Part shown: in pieces, positions 9,243-18,514 of the stretch | Numbering within the stretch: the stretch's first letter is position 1 | How the letters are laid out: each line of letters starts with the position of its first letter | Assembly (NCBI GenBank): GCA_016715245.1 | Contig: JADKAS010000001.1 | Coordinates: 310,001-374,000 of the forward strand | Source of the DNA: Saprospiraceae bacterium | Lineage (GTDB): Bacteria; Bacteroidota; Bacteroidia; Chitinophagales; Saprospiraceae | Length of the DNA: 64,000 nt | Direction of reading: 5' to 3' | Program-made: the position numbers and the translations under genes | The notes under the pieces: model-generated | Database searches by the model: none | What the model was told of the DNA's origin: nothing | Seen by the model: the letters and a program-made list of their open reading frames with translations, nothing else

Positions 9243-9833
9243 ATGTATTTCGTTGAACAGAATTATTCCACATATAGAAAGTTTAATTTTTTGGCAAACC
9301 CATCCATTGGTTTTGATGAAATCCGACTGACACTGAATGAATGTTTTGAGACAAATTTTGAAGAAGCTGAAATCAGTAGTGCCATCGACGAACTGATGCA
9401 AAGATATCTTGACGAAAAATATGCTATTGAAATAGTAGAAATTGGCGGTGGTTTTCGGTTTATGACAAAAGGAGCATATCATCTTACCTTAAGTACTTTT
9501 TTAAGACAAAATTCGCATAAAAAATTGAGTAAAGCCGCTCTTGAAACTTTGTCAATTATTGCGTACAAACAACCTGTTACCAAAACGGAAATTGAATTGA
9601 TTCGGGGAGTCAACAGTGATTTCAGTGTTCAAAAATTGCTTGACAAGGAACTCATTGAAATTTTCGGACGAAGTGATGGCCCTGGTCGCCCTCTTTTATA
9701 CAATACTACCGCTAAGTTTATGGACTATTTCGGAATAAAATCTATGGAAGAACTCCCCAAACTAAAAGATATTGAACCTGAAGTAAATCAAATTGGAGAA
9801 GCTGAACCAGATGTCAATACGATTTCATCTTAA
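9243..9833 (+). CDS. scpB: Segregation and condensation protein ScpB (N-terminus altered by paired frameshifts)
   Basis: Winged-helix subunit of the SMC-ScpA-ScpB condensin complex that compacts and segregates the chromosome. The body is clearly ScpB: LSKAALETLSIIAYKQPVTK, IRGVNSDFSVQKLL and GRSDGPGRPLLYNTT. The N-terminus is odd. As read it is MYFVEQNYSTYRKFNF, but the +1 frame over the same bases reads IIPHIESLIF, which is the expected ScpB start (HIEALIF in most homologues). Removing one A at 9261-9262 and adding one T to the T run at 9286-9291 restores a continuous normal N-terminus. Either two sequencing errors or two compensating mutations are present. The ATG at 9243 is preferred over the upstream TTG at 9213. 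Confidence 0.9.
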   Translation: MYFVEQNYSTYRKFNFLANPSIGFDEIRLTLNECFETNFEEAEISSAIDELMQRYLDEKYAIEIVEIGGGFRFMTKGAYHLTLSTFLRQNSHKKLSKAALETLSIIAYKQPVTKTEIELIRGVNSDFSVQKLLDKELIEIFGRSDGPGRPLLYNTTAKFMDYFGIKSMEELPKLKDIEPEVNQIGEAEPDVNTISS

Positions 9834-9874
9834 AACTTAATGTAACACTGAATTGTTGTAATCAAAAATTAAAT

Positions 9875-10387
9875 ATGGAGACTCAACTTATTAATCGTGT
9901 CGCCAGTAGTGGAATCATAACTATAAATCTTGAAGATTTTTATCCAACCTGTGATTTTAAGGTTTTTGATATTTCTGATTTTTTGTTTCACGGACTTATC
10001 TTGAAGGAAAAAGAATTCAGAACAGCATTAAAAGAACTGGACTGGTCAGTTTTCAGAGACAAAACTGTACTTATTTTGTGTAGTACAGATGCCATAGTGC
10101 CACTTTGGGCTTATATGCTTATTTCACAATATTTACACGGAGGTGCCAATGATATTTTTGTAGGAACTGAAAAAGAATTTATTAAAACATGGTATTATCA
10201 TGCACTGGAAAAATTTGATTGGACGCCGTATGAGAACCAGAAAATAGTGGTTAAAGGTTGTGGACACAAAACGGTACCTGAAGATGCTTATGCCAGGATT
10301 ACGAAACATTTAATGCCTATTGCCGGTAGCATTATGTTTGGAGAACCTTGTAGTACAGTTCCTGTATATAAAAAGAAATTAATGTAA
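9875..10387 (+). CDS. DUF2480 family protein
   Basis: A 170-residue cytoplasmic protein matching the DUF2480 family, which is found almost only in Bacteroidota. Typical segments are the N-terminal LINRVASSGIITINLEDFYP, a central ALKELDWSVFRDKTVLILCSTDAIVP (given here in two overlapping parts of the same region) and the C-terminal GCGHKTVPEDAYARIT. Length is normal for the family. No function is known. It follows scpB after 41 bases on the same strand, so a shared transcript is possible. Confidence 0.85.
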   Translation: METQLINRVASSGIITINLEDFYPTCDFKVFDISDFLFHGLILKEKEFRTALKELDWSVFRDKTVLILCSTDAIVPLWAYMLISQYLHGGANDIFVGTEKEFIKTWYYHALEKFDWTPYENQKIVVKGCGHKTVPEDAYARITKHLMPIAGSIMFGEPCSTVPVYKKKLM

Positions 10388-10455
10388 TCAGTATATAATA
10401 CTATACCTGATAAAAGCGTTGTAGCATCAATATTAATGTAATAAATTAATAAATC

Positions 10456-11379
10456 GTGGAGTTTCGGAATAAAATAAAGTTTTTTGGTTTACCTCTTTTT
10501 CTGGTCATTGCCATTATCTCTTTTTTTTCGTGGTCATCCAAAGAAAAGGCTGCTTTGGCACCTTTTTTTGATTTGCCTCAACAGATACGTTCCGTTAAAC
10601 TCTCAAGGGACTTTACCTTTGCCGGGGAAAAGGTTCCTTTAAACGACGATACACGTGAGAGATTAGACAGGGAGTTGCTGGTCAATGCATATTGGCAATC
10701 TACCACATTACTTCATTTAAAAATGGCTTATAAATATTTTCCTGAAATTAAACCTATACTGGAAAAAAATAATATTCCTGAAGACTTTTTATATCTTTCA
10801 GTTGCCGAAAGTAGTTTAAGAAATGCCACTTCTTCAGCAAACGCCAAAGGATTCTGGCAGTTTATGAAACCAACAGCGATGGAATTCGGCCTTATTATTA
10901 ATGATGAAATTGATGAAAGATACCACCTCGAAAAATCAACGCTTGCGGCATGCAGATATATAAAGCAAATGAAAAGCAGATTTCATAATTGGACAAACGT
11001 GGCCGGTGCTTACAACATGGGGCCAACTGCTTTTGCGGCGGCGATGGTCAAACAAAAAGAAGACTCATATTATGATTTGTCAATAAGTGAAGAAACTTCC
11101 CGATATGTTTTCCGCATCATTGCTATCAAAGAAATAATGCGAAATCCATCTGATTTTGGTTATTACATCGAAGATGAACATCATTATAAGGTAATGCCAA
11201 TTTTCAGATATGTTTCAGTAGATAAACCGATAACAAGTCTGGCAGATTTTGCACATGAAAACGGGCTGACGTACCGACTGCTTAAATATTACAACCCTTG
11301 GCTGATTTCTGATAAAGTTAACCCTGTACCAGGTTCGGAGATTAAAATCAGGATTCCGGAAAATATTTCCAAGTACTAA
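10456..11379 (+). CDS. Lytic transglycosylase (MltD/SLT type) with C-terminal LysM-like segment
   Basis: A 307-residue murein-cleaving enzyme. An N-terminal membrane helix or uncleaved signal (residues 9-25) is followed by an SLT domain. Glu118 in SVAESSLRN is the expected catalytic acid, and KGFWQFMKPTA and GAYNMGP are the other SLT motifs. The C-terminal part (about 265-303) resembles a degenerate LysM module (LLKYYNPWL, GSEIKIRIP). The start is a GTG. It cleaves the MurNAc-GlcNAc bond with formation of anhydro-MurNAc in the periplasm. The family assignment is secure. Confidence 0.9.
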   Translation: MEFRNKIKFFGLPLFLVIAIISFFSWSSKEKAALAPFFDLPQQIRSVKLSRDFTFAGEKVPLNDDTRERLDRELLVNAYWQSTTLLHLKMAYKYFPEIKPILEKNNIPEDFLYLSVAESSLRNATSSANAKGFWQFMKPTAMEFGLIINDEIDERYHLEKSTLAACRYIKQMKSRFHNWTNVAGAYNMGPTAFAAAMVKQKEDSYYDLSISEETSRYVFRIIAIKEIMRNPSDFGYYIEDEHHYKVMPIFRYVSVDKPITSLADFAHENGLTYRLLKYYNPWLISDKVNPVPGSEIKIRIPENISKY

Positions 11380-11564
11380 TTTTAAGTGTGTATTATCTGT
11401 AAGATCAAGAAAATCAATGCACATTTTGGATAAAACGTAGAATAACTTCTTAGTGTATAAGGGTTCATTCAAGGTTTGATGTACCGCATTCGAAAAGATA
11501 TCTTCATTTCGGGTAGTTGAATCACCAGGAAGTATTAAGCCTTTAAAAAAGCATTATCAGGGTT

Positions 11565-13418
11565 TTATTTTTTGTCCTGCGTTGTGTTTTCCAGTCTTGA
11601 CTTTTTAACTTCAATGGTTTGAGGACCTGCAATGATTTTAAACTCGGTCCTTCTGTTGATTCTGTGTTCATCTTCAGAACATTTGATTCCATTTTTACAA
11701 CGGTTTAACAACATTTTTTCACCTAAAAGGTCTTTTTCTGCTTCAGGACGAATATTTGCTTTATCAAGATCATAGTAAATATTATTGAGGCGTATCGGTT
11801 CGTTGATACTATACGTATCATAATCTTCTGACCTTGGTTTTGCTTTTAGCACAATGGTTTTTGTAATTACCTGATCATCAAAAATGCCTCTGGTATTGAA
11901 GGTAAGGGTATCAGGATAATAACCATCACGTGTTACCTGTATTAAATAAGATTTATCTCCATCCAAAGAAAATCCAAATTTATTACCTGCATTATTGGAT
12001 TTTTTATCTACGAGTAGGGGATCTTTCCCACCAATATTGATCAATTCCACTACAGCATCATCTAAAGGTCCTTTTTCGTCGTTCACTAAAACTATTAATT
12101 CTATGACTTTTTCTCTGATGTTAATCATAAAAATGTCATCACAACAACTGGCATTGTTATTCATTTTTATTTTTGAATCATAAGGTCGGTTGGAAACGAG
12201 AAGAGCACTGGTTCCTCCCTGATTAAAATGTAAACCAAAATCATCGTAAGAAGAATTATAATTGAATCCTATATTGATCATATCTGACCAGGTTGACCCT
12301 GTCCATGTGGCTTGAAAAACATCATGACCTCCCATTCCTGGATGGCCATTCGAACTGAAATATAAATTGCCATCATAATAAAACGGCGTAATCTCATCAA
12401 ATGGTGTGTTAATGGTATTGCCCAGATTTACAGGCGTTAAAAAATTGCCGTTTCTTAGAGTGGAATAATAAATGTCTGAACCACCTAATCCGCCGTCCAT
12501 GTCTGAGCTGAAATACAGGACTTTTTCACCAAACAATTCCCCAAGACAGGGATGCTGAATTTTAAAATTTGATTTTAACTGGGTTACTTCTTTTGCTGCA
12601 GACCATTCGCCGCCATTATAATCAGCAGCGTATAACACAGAACTCTCCACACCATTGTTTTTTAATTTGACCCTGGTAAAGTACATGGTTTTTCCATCTT
12701 CAGTAAAAGTAATACCGCTGTTGTTGAATTTGTCTCTATTGATCAAAGCCGGTAGAGCAGTAGCTTTATCAAATTCTCCTTTTCCCGCTCTTTTTGACAA
12801 ATATATTTTAGCATGGTAATCACTTTCATCTCCATCAAGGATAATTTCTTTTTTTCTGTTGAATGATGAAAAAAATAAAGTCCCGTCAGGGTAAAAAACA
12901 GGAGATGATTCAGCAGATGCCGAATTTACATTTTCTCCGAGAGGTTTTATTTCGGCTTCCACATTCTGATTAAATGTGTCCATGAGTTTTATACCTTTCC
13001 ACAAAACGGTGGCTTCCTCTTTTTCTTTTTCATCCTTGGTCGTGGTAATGATATAATTCAACTGTACCATGGCTTCCTTATAATTGCCATTTGCCTTAAG
13101 AACTTTGGCATATGCAAGCCTTATATCATCGTATTCCTTTCTTTTATCCTTTTTTAATACTCTTTCATACGCTTTTTGTGCTTTCGCAAAATCTCTGACT
13201 TTGAAATACAAATCACCTATGGCAACTTTGAGATTTAAGTCGGTACTTTTTTCAAAAGCTTTTTCAAATAAATCTATGGCACTGTAATAATCATGGTCTT
13301 CAGCGCATTTTTCTGCCGTTTTTAAAAGCATTTCATACGATGGTTCAAAATAAGGTTGTGCTACAAGCCTGCTTGAAAAACTAATAAGTAAAATAAACGC
13401 AATTATATATAATCTCAT
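11565..13418 (-). CDS. OmpA-family PD40/TPR protein (PorE-like) with internally deleted OmpA domain
   Basis: A 617-residue exported protein with signal peptide (residues 1-20), TPR-like helices (about 25-150), PD40/WD40-like beta-propeller repeats (repeated YFSSDMDGGLGGSDIY-type motifs, about 165-430), a carboxypeptidase-regulatory-like beta domain (about 435-540) and an OmpA-type C-terminus. Proteins of this layout next to PorP/SprF belong to the T9SS and link it to peptidoglycan (PorE type). The OmpA domain is abnormal: NIYYDLDKANIRPEAEKDL runs straight into GEKMLLNRCKNG, so roughly 40-45 residues with the usual peptidoglycan-binding Asp and Arg are absent, without a frameshift. It lies 32 bases downstream of the porP-type gene and is very likely co-transcribed. 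Confidence 0.88.
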   Translation of the reverse strand: MRLYIIAFILLISFSSRLVAQPYFEPSYEMLLKTAEKCAEDHDYYSAIDLFEKAFEKSTDLNLKVAIGDLYFKVRDFAKAQKAYERVLKKDKRKEYDDIRLAYAKVLKANGNYKEAMVQLNYIITTTKDEKEKEEATVLWKGIKLMDTFNQNVEAEIKPLGENVNSASAESSPVFYPDGTLFFSSFNRKKEIILDGDESDYHAKIYLSKRAGKGEFDKATALPALINRDKFNNSGITFTEDGKTMYFTRVKLKNNGVESSVLYAADYNGGEWSAAKEVTQLKSNFKIQHPCLGELFGEKVLYFSSDMDGGLGGSDIYYSTLRNGNFLTPVNLGNTINTPFDEITPFYYDGNLYFSSNGHPGMGGHDVFQATWTGSTWSDMINIGFNYNSSYDDFGLHFNQGGTSALLVSNRPYDSKIKMNNNASCCDDIFMINIREKVIELIVLVNDEKGPLDDAVVELINIGGKDPLLVDKKSNNAGNKFGFSLDGDKSYLIQVTRDGYYPDTLTFNTRGIFDDQVITKTIVLKAKPRSEDYDTYSINEPIRLNNIYYDLDKANIRPEAEKDLLGEKMLLNRCKNGIKCSEDEHRINRRTEFKIIAGPQTIEVKKSRLENTTQDKK

Positions 13419-13450
13419 TATGATCTATTTATTTTTATAAAAAAAGTGGA

Positions 13451-14560
13451 TTAAATCCTTGGACAAAGTATGATAGGCGTGGTTTTAGGTTTTTTATGAA
13501 TCAAACCTTTATAAATCAATCCGATTTCAAATCCATGAAAACCTCCGCTGGCAATAGCACTTTCTGAAAGGTCAAAATCAAAACTACCACCCAATTGGTA
13601 ATTTCCGAATTCTGCACCAAATAATAAAATAGCTTGTCTGAAATTCCTGAGGCCGGCACCTCCTACAAGGGTCACATCTTTTTCCGGATTAATCAGGTAT
13701 TTTATTCTGCCATTAACATTCAAGGCATTGGCTACACCAAGAGAATAATAATAAACAGCGGGAATAATTCGTGTAGTTTTGTTAAGAATCATTTCATACT
13801 CTCCGTGAATGTGCAGTCCAAGCGGCTTTCTGAAAGGGGCTACACTGGCGTTGGCACGTGATGTGTCTCTGCCTGCATATTCTGGTCTTGTAATTCCTTC
13901 CAGGGCAAAACCAAACCTCAATTCACGGGATTTTGTTTTATCGACAAATAACAATCCTGTACTGAAATCCCGATAATTTGCTCTGGCTTGTGCACTATTA
14001 GTTGTCTGTTTGGTAACTGAACTCAAAAATCTTGTCATGTCAGGGTCAGCTAATCCGGTAGCAATACTGTATCTTGTGTTGTTTAAGTTTTTTAATCCTT
14101 CATCATTAAAATTAATACTGGACATATTCATTTGAACACCAAGTGTCAAAACGCGGGTTTGTTTTTTGTTTAAAGAAAAATGATAGGCACCGCTTATTTT
14201 GAAGTTAGTCCAGTTAAACGAATATTTTTCGGGATTCCGTTCGTCATTTTTAGTCGATCCTGTATAGGAAAATTGATTGGTTTCCACACCGATTCCTATC
14301 CAGTCTGTACTTCTGAAACCTTTGATGATAGGGGCGTCTGCAAATACATTTATAGTGTGATAACCATTGGCATTTTTAGCCAGGGTGTAATTGTCTTTGT
14401 AAATACCTCCCACTCTATAGCTACCATAAAATGCACCTGTATATGCCGGATTTACAGTAAGAGGTGTAAAATGATAATTGGTAAAGTGTGTATCCTGGCC
14501 ATTCAAACACGCTGTTGAGACCCAAAACAGTAAAAAGAAATAGACTTTACAATATTTCAT
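13451..14560 (-). CDS. PorP/SprF family type IX secretion system membrane protein
   Basis: A 369-residue outer-membrane protein with signal peptide (ending ACLNGQ) and the family signature HFTNYHFTPLTVNPAYTGAF just after cleavage. Alternating beta-strand pattern continues to the end, as expected for the roughly 14-strand barrel. PorP/SprF proteins act with the T9SS, often in delivering a particular gliding adhesin or C-terminal-domain-type-B cargo. The gene is upstream of and in operon with the OmpA/PD40 gene, a standard pairing. Whether this paralogue serves core secretion or one specific cargo is not decided by the sequence. Confidence 0.92.
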   Translation of the reverse strand: MKYCKVYFFLLFWVSTACLNGQDTHFTNYHFTPLTVNPAYTGAFYGSYRVGGIYKDNYTLAKNANGYHTINVFADAPIIKGFRSTDWIGIGVETNQFSYTGSTKNDERNPEKYSFNWTNFKISGAYHFSLNKKQTRVLTLGVQMNMSSINFNDEGLKNLNNTRYSIATGLADPDMTRFLSSVTKQTTNSAQARANYRDFSTGLLFVDKTKSRELRFGFALEGITRPEYAGRDTSRANASVAPFRKPLGLHIHGEYEMILNKTTRIIPAVYYYSLGVANALNVNGRIKYLINPEKDVTLVGGAGLRNFRQAILLFGAEFGNYQLGGSFDFDLSESAIASGGFHGFEIGLIYKGLIHKKPKTTPIILCPRI

Positions 14561-15093
14561 TTGATTAATTTTATTTTTTTAATGCTGGTTGAAATCCATA
14601 TATTTTCATGATTCTACATCTATCATGTTTGTGTTTTACGGATTTTACCAGTTTTGTATATTTATTAATAAATTAAAACTTGGGGTTCGAAAACTGAAAC
14701 TTAAGTCTTTACAGATACTCAAGCGATACAACGAACAAACTTTATTTTTCATTACATATTTTAGTTTACTTAAAGAAAAATCAGATAACTATATATTTGA
14801 ATGAAATTTAAGGTCGAAAGGTAATGAAAATTTTAAATATGTATGAAAAAAAATGAGTTTTAACTTATTTTTGAGACGGAAAAGGTATTTAATTCCTTAA
14901 AATATTTTCTTTTGGACAGTTTATTTACATATTGATTTTTTATTTGTATTAAATTCTAATAATCATATGAATATCTATTCTAAAACATTTAACATTTTAT
15001 TCTAAGTTAATGGCAGCACTAAATAAAAAAATCAGAAAATCCCGGATATTTCTATATTCTTATTTATTTTTACAGAAAATTAGAGGATCTTAT
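14561..15093. other. Intergenic region upstream of the C25-like T9SS protein
   Basis: About 450-530 AT-rich bases between divergent genes. I found no TAnnTTTG box with a good -33 partner, no terminator and no conserved RNA. A 71-codon frame at 14589-14804 has no protein-like features. Confidence 0.4.
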
Positions 15094-17712
15094 ATGGCAA
15101 AATATATTTTATTCCCTTTTTTATTGGTAATTTTTAATTTTCTTGAGATAATACATCTGAATGGCCAGCTGGGTAATGATCTTAAAAAATCCGTTCCTGT
15201 TTGGTTTGAGTATCATAACTCTACAGATAAAGCAGTTTTGAAATGGGTGAATGACCCTGCTGCCACAACCTATAATGTTGGTTCTGTGAAGTATCAGGCC
15301 AATCCAACCTTTACCAATATGGGTACGGTGAATGCCAATATTGATTCATTTGTCGTTGCAGGTTTTGAGGTGGGCAAAAGATACAATTACCGTATAACAA
15401 AAGCAACGGGTTCCGGCTTTATTGATTTTGGTATAGAACAGCCATTGATTCATCAAAGGGGTAGATGTCTTTTGGTTTTGGATAGCCGGTTTGTCAACAG
15501 TGTGGAAGCGGAGATTAATGTATGGTCTCACGATATTCAGGCTGATGGTTGGCTTGTAGATACCATACACATTCTCCAGACACAATCGGTTGTTTCAGTG
15601 AAAACCAAAATAAAAGCCTGGTATAAAACCAATTATTCATTATCACAATCTGTGATTTTATTTGGCAATATTCCGGTTCCTTATTCCGGTAATACAGCCA
15701 TTGATGGTCATCCTGACCATTCCGGAGCATGGCCATCAGATGTATATTATGCGGATATGGATGGAGTCTGGACAGATTTGTCCGTAAATAATGCTGCAGC
15801 TACAAGAATCGAAAATCAAAATACACCCGGAGATGGAAAATTTGATCAGGTTATCATTCCAAGTGCCCCGGAACTTGAAATCGGAAGAATTGATTTTTCA
15901 AAACTTCCTGCTCTGGCCATTAGCGAGGCAGAATTGTTAAGAAAATATTTAAATAAAAACCACCAATGGCGGATAGGGGAGAAGCCCTATACAAACAGGG
16001 CCATCATAGAAAATAATTTTGCTTCATTTGAAGAAGGTTTTGGACAGAACGGGTGGCGCAATTTCCTTCCTATGTTTGGAAACGGGCAAGTAATATCAGG
16101 AGATTATGATCAGGTACTGCAAAATAACAAATATGTATTTTCATATGCTTGCGGACCTGGGTCTTATACCAGTTGCGGAGGTATAGGAACGACGCAGAAT
16201 CTTTGGGCGACAAAATCACTGCAAACGGTTTTTACTATGAATTTTGGCAGTTACTTTGGTGATTGGGACACACAAAATAATTTTTTGAGATCAGCTTTGG
16301 CTTCAGGAGATGTTCTTACAAATTGTTGGGCAGGCAGACCTAACTGGTATCTGACTTCTATGGCATCAGGTGCCCACATTGGTTTCGGTACAAGATTAAC
16401 ACAAAATGCTTCAAATGTATTTTTTTCGACCGGATTCGGAGAAAAGTCCAGTCATGTAGCATTAATGGGAGACCCTACATTAAGGCTTCACCCTATTTTG
16501 CCTGTAAAGGGACTAACGGCTGTTGAGGATGCTGGAACTGTATTGCTTCAATGGGAAAAAGCTGATCCTGACCATAATATGTTTATGGTGTACAGAGTAA
16601 TGGAGAATGGTGAACATAATCCGATATCTATGGTAACCGACCAAACCCAATTCGCTGTAAATTGTATGGAAACAGGAAAAAAATTGACTTTTATGGTTAA
16701 AAGTGTTGAGTTGACCCAATCAGGAAGTGGATCTTATTTTAATTCCTCCTTAGGTAAAACTATTAGTATAACCATAAACGAATCAAACATTCCGGTGGCT
16801 AATTTTTCATCGGTCATTGTATATGAAAAGATTCAATGTAATAATCTTTCAAATAATTCATCAGGTTATTTGTGGTCATTTGGGGACGGAAACCAGACTG
16901 ACCAGATATCACCTGTCCATATTTATAATGCACCCGGGGTGTATGAAGTATGTCTTACTGCAACAAATGGGATTTGTCCGGAATCAAAAATATGTAAAAA
17001 TGTAAATACTGCTTCGAGCCTGCCGGTTATAAATGCTTATACGATAACGAAACCCAAATGTTTCGGGGATTCAAACGGGTCAATTGAAGTTATGGTCTCA
17101 GGGGATCAAAACGTGATTAGGTATATTTGGAATAACGGAGAAGATACTAAAGATGTATTTGACATTGGAGCAGGTGAGTATTCTCTTGAAATACAAAGTA
17201 TTATTACTGAAGATAAAATTAGAATGGATTTTATAGTGGACCAACCGGAACCCATTTCTGTCTCTGTGGCAACAACTCCTTCAACGGGCTCAGATAACGG
17301 GACAGCTGATATCGCAATAACGGGAGGAACACCTCCTTATTCAATTACTCCTTTGTTAGATTTGTCAAAACTGGCACCTGGCACGTATGAAATTGAAATT
17401 CAGGATTTTAATAACTGCAATAAAAAAATTAGTTTTACTATAGACCTTCAATCTTCAGTCAACGAGTTTCCATCGGGTTTTGAATTGTATCCTCTGCCGG
17501 TTTCTCAATTTTTAACTGTACAGTTACGTAATCAATATGACAAAGTATACATCACGGATATCCAAGGTAAGATGATGTGGGCTCAAAATGAAACCATCAG
17601 GGACGTATTTACGATTGATTGCCACCTTTTCCCAACAGGAACTTATGTTTTTATTGCCTCAGATAAACATCATAAGGAATGGAAAAAATTGTTTTCAGTT
17701 ATTAAGCCGTAG
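15094..17712 (+). CDS. T9SS-sorted C25 (gingipain-like) fold protein with PKD domain
   Basis: A long exported protein (872 residues from the ATG at 15094). This start gives a normal signal peptide (AKYILFPFLLVIFNF) and has AGAGGA-like bases 8 upstream, whereas the ATG at 15010 adds 28 basic residues. The middle follows the C25 peptidase family: RCLLVLDSRFVNSVEAEIN, then a DVYYADMDGVWTD segment, EIGRIDF, and SSHVALMGDPTLRL at its end. Then comes a PKD domain (YLWSFGDGNQTD), an SprB-like repeat (TGGTPPYSITP) and a type A sorting domain (ELYPLPVSQ to the end). Where gingipains have the catalytic His and Cys, this protein reads YACGPGS and MNFGSYFGDWD, so enzymatic activity is doubtful. It would be secreted to the cell surface by the T9SS. 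Confidence 0.75.
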   Translation: MAKYILFPFLLVIFNFLEIIHLNGQLGNDLKKSVPVWFEYHNSTDKAVLKWVNDPAATTYNVGSVKYQANPTFTNMGTVNANIDSFVVAGFEVGKRYNYRITKATGSGFIDFGIEQPLIHQRGRCLLVLDSRFVNSVEAEINVWSHDIQADGWLVDTIHILQTQSVVSVKTKIKAWYKTNYSLSQSVILFGNIPVPYSGNTAIDGHPDHSGAWPSDVYYADMDGVWTDLSVNNAAATRIENQNTPGDGKFDQVIIPSAPELEIGRIDFSKLPALAISEAELLRKYLNKNHQWRIGEKPYTNRAIIENNFASFEEGFGQNGWRNFLPMFGNGQVISGDYDQVLQNNKYVFSYACGPGSYTSCGGIGTTQNLWATKSLQTVFTMNFGSYFGDWDTQNNFLRSALASGDVLTNCWAGRPNWYLTSMASGAHIGFGTRLTQNASNVFFSTGFGEKSSHVALMGDPTLRLHPILPVKGLTAVEDAGTVLLQWEKADPDHNMFMVYRVMENGEHNPISMVTDQTQFAVNCMETGKKLTFMVKSVELTQSGSGSYFNSSLGKTISITINESNIPVANFSSVIVYEKIQCNNLSNNSSGYLWSFGDGNQTDQISPVHIYNAPGVYEVCLTATNGICPESKICKNVNTASSLPVINAYTITKPKCFGDSNGSIEVMVSGDQNVIRYIWNNGEDTKDVFDIGAGEYSLEIQSIITEDKIRMDFIVDQPEPISVSVATTPSTGSDNGTADIAITGGTPPYSITPLLDLSKLAPGTYEIEIQDFNNCNKKISFTIDLQSSVNEFPSGFELYPLPVSQFLTVQLRNQYDKVYITDIQGKMMWAQNETIRDVFTIDCHLFPTGTYVFIASDKHHKEWKKLFSVIKP

Positions 17713-17757
17713 AAAAGCAGAGAATAAACGGTTTTTAAAGTAATTAATCAGAATCAC

Positions 17758-18512
17758 TTACTTGATGTGTTCGACTAATTTCTGCAAAAACGGAGAAGCA
17801 AAAATAAAATTGTGAAGTACTTCATTTTCATCCTGCAATACTTCATCTTTATTTCCTTGCCAGGCAAGTATACCGTTTTCAAGCAAACAAATTTTATCTC
17901 CGATTTCCATAACCGAATTCATGTCATGGGTATTGATGACAGTGGTTATATTATTTTCTTTCGTGATAGACTGAATGAGGTTGTCAATGGTGATAGCGGT
18001 TTTAGGATCGAGACCGGAGTTAGGTTCGTCACAAAAAGATATCTGGGATTGAGGACAATGGCGCGGGCAATTCCTACTCTTTTTTGCATTCCTCCGGATA
18101 TTTCAGAAGGAAATTTTTTATTAACTCCTTCAAGATTTACCCTGTTAAGGCAATCATTGACTCTGTCGAGTTTTTCTTTTGGCGTTTTTGTAGAGAACAT
18201 ATCCATTGGGAATCGTATATTTTCTTCAATCGTCATTGAATCAAACAATGCATTCCCTTGAAACAACATGCCACATTGTAGCCTTAATGCTCTTAAACTG
18301 TCTTTAGAAGCTTTCGTTAGGTTGATGTCATTAAACCACACATCTCCGGAATTAGGTTGTGTCAGCCCTATAAGTATTTTAAGGAGGACTGTCTTACCTG
18401 ACCCACTTTTGCCAATAATCAAATTGGTTTTACCTGCATCAAAAGTGAAATTGATATCCTTTAAAACTTCCTGTTTGCCAAATGACTTTGATATATGTTC
18501 AATTTTTATCAT
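17758..18512 (-). pseudogene. MlaF-like lipid ABC transporter ATP-binding protein, frameshifted at Walker B
   Basis: ATPase of an MlaFE-type transporter that moves phospholipids between the membranes. Walker A GKSGSGKT (about residues 35-42) and the signature SGGMQKR are normal. The frame is lost at 18033-18037: as read, LNPRYLF is followed by VTNLTPV and a stop at 17946, while the next frame continues with CDEPNSGLDPKTA and runs to a normal C-terminus (ASPFLQKLVEHIK) with stop at 17758. The sequence has five A (T on the coding strand) where six restore the frame; 755 bases total is one short of 252 codons. It is either a sequencing error or a true inactivation. mlaE lies 2 bases upstream in the same operon. 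Confidence 0.9.
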
Positions 18513-18514
18513 AC

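Noticed and set aside
14589..14804. 71-codon plus-strand frame in the intergenic region
   Set aside because: Low-complexity K/L/F-rich translation, no promoter or conserved motif; probably chance in AT-rich DNA.
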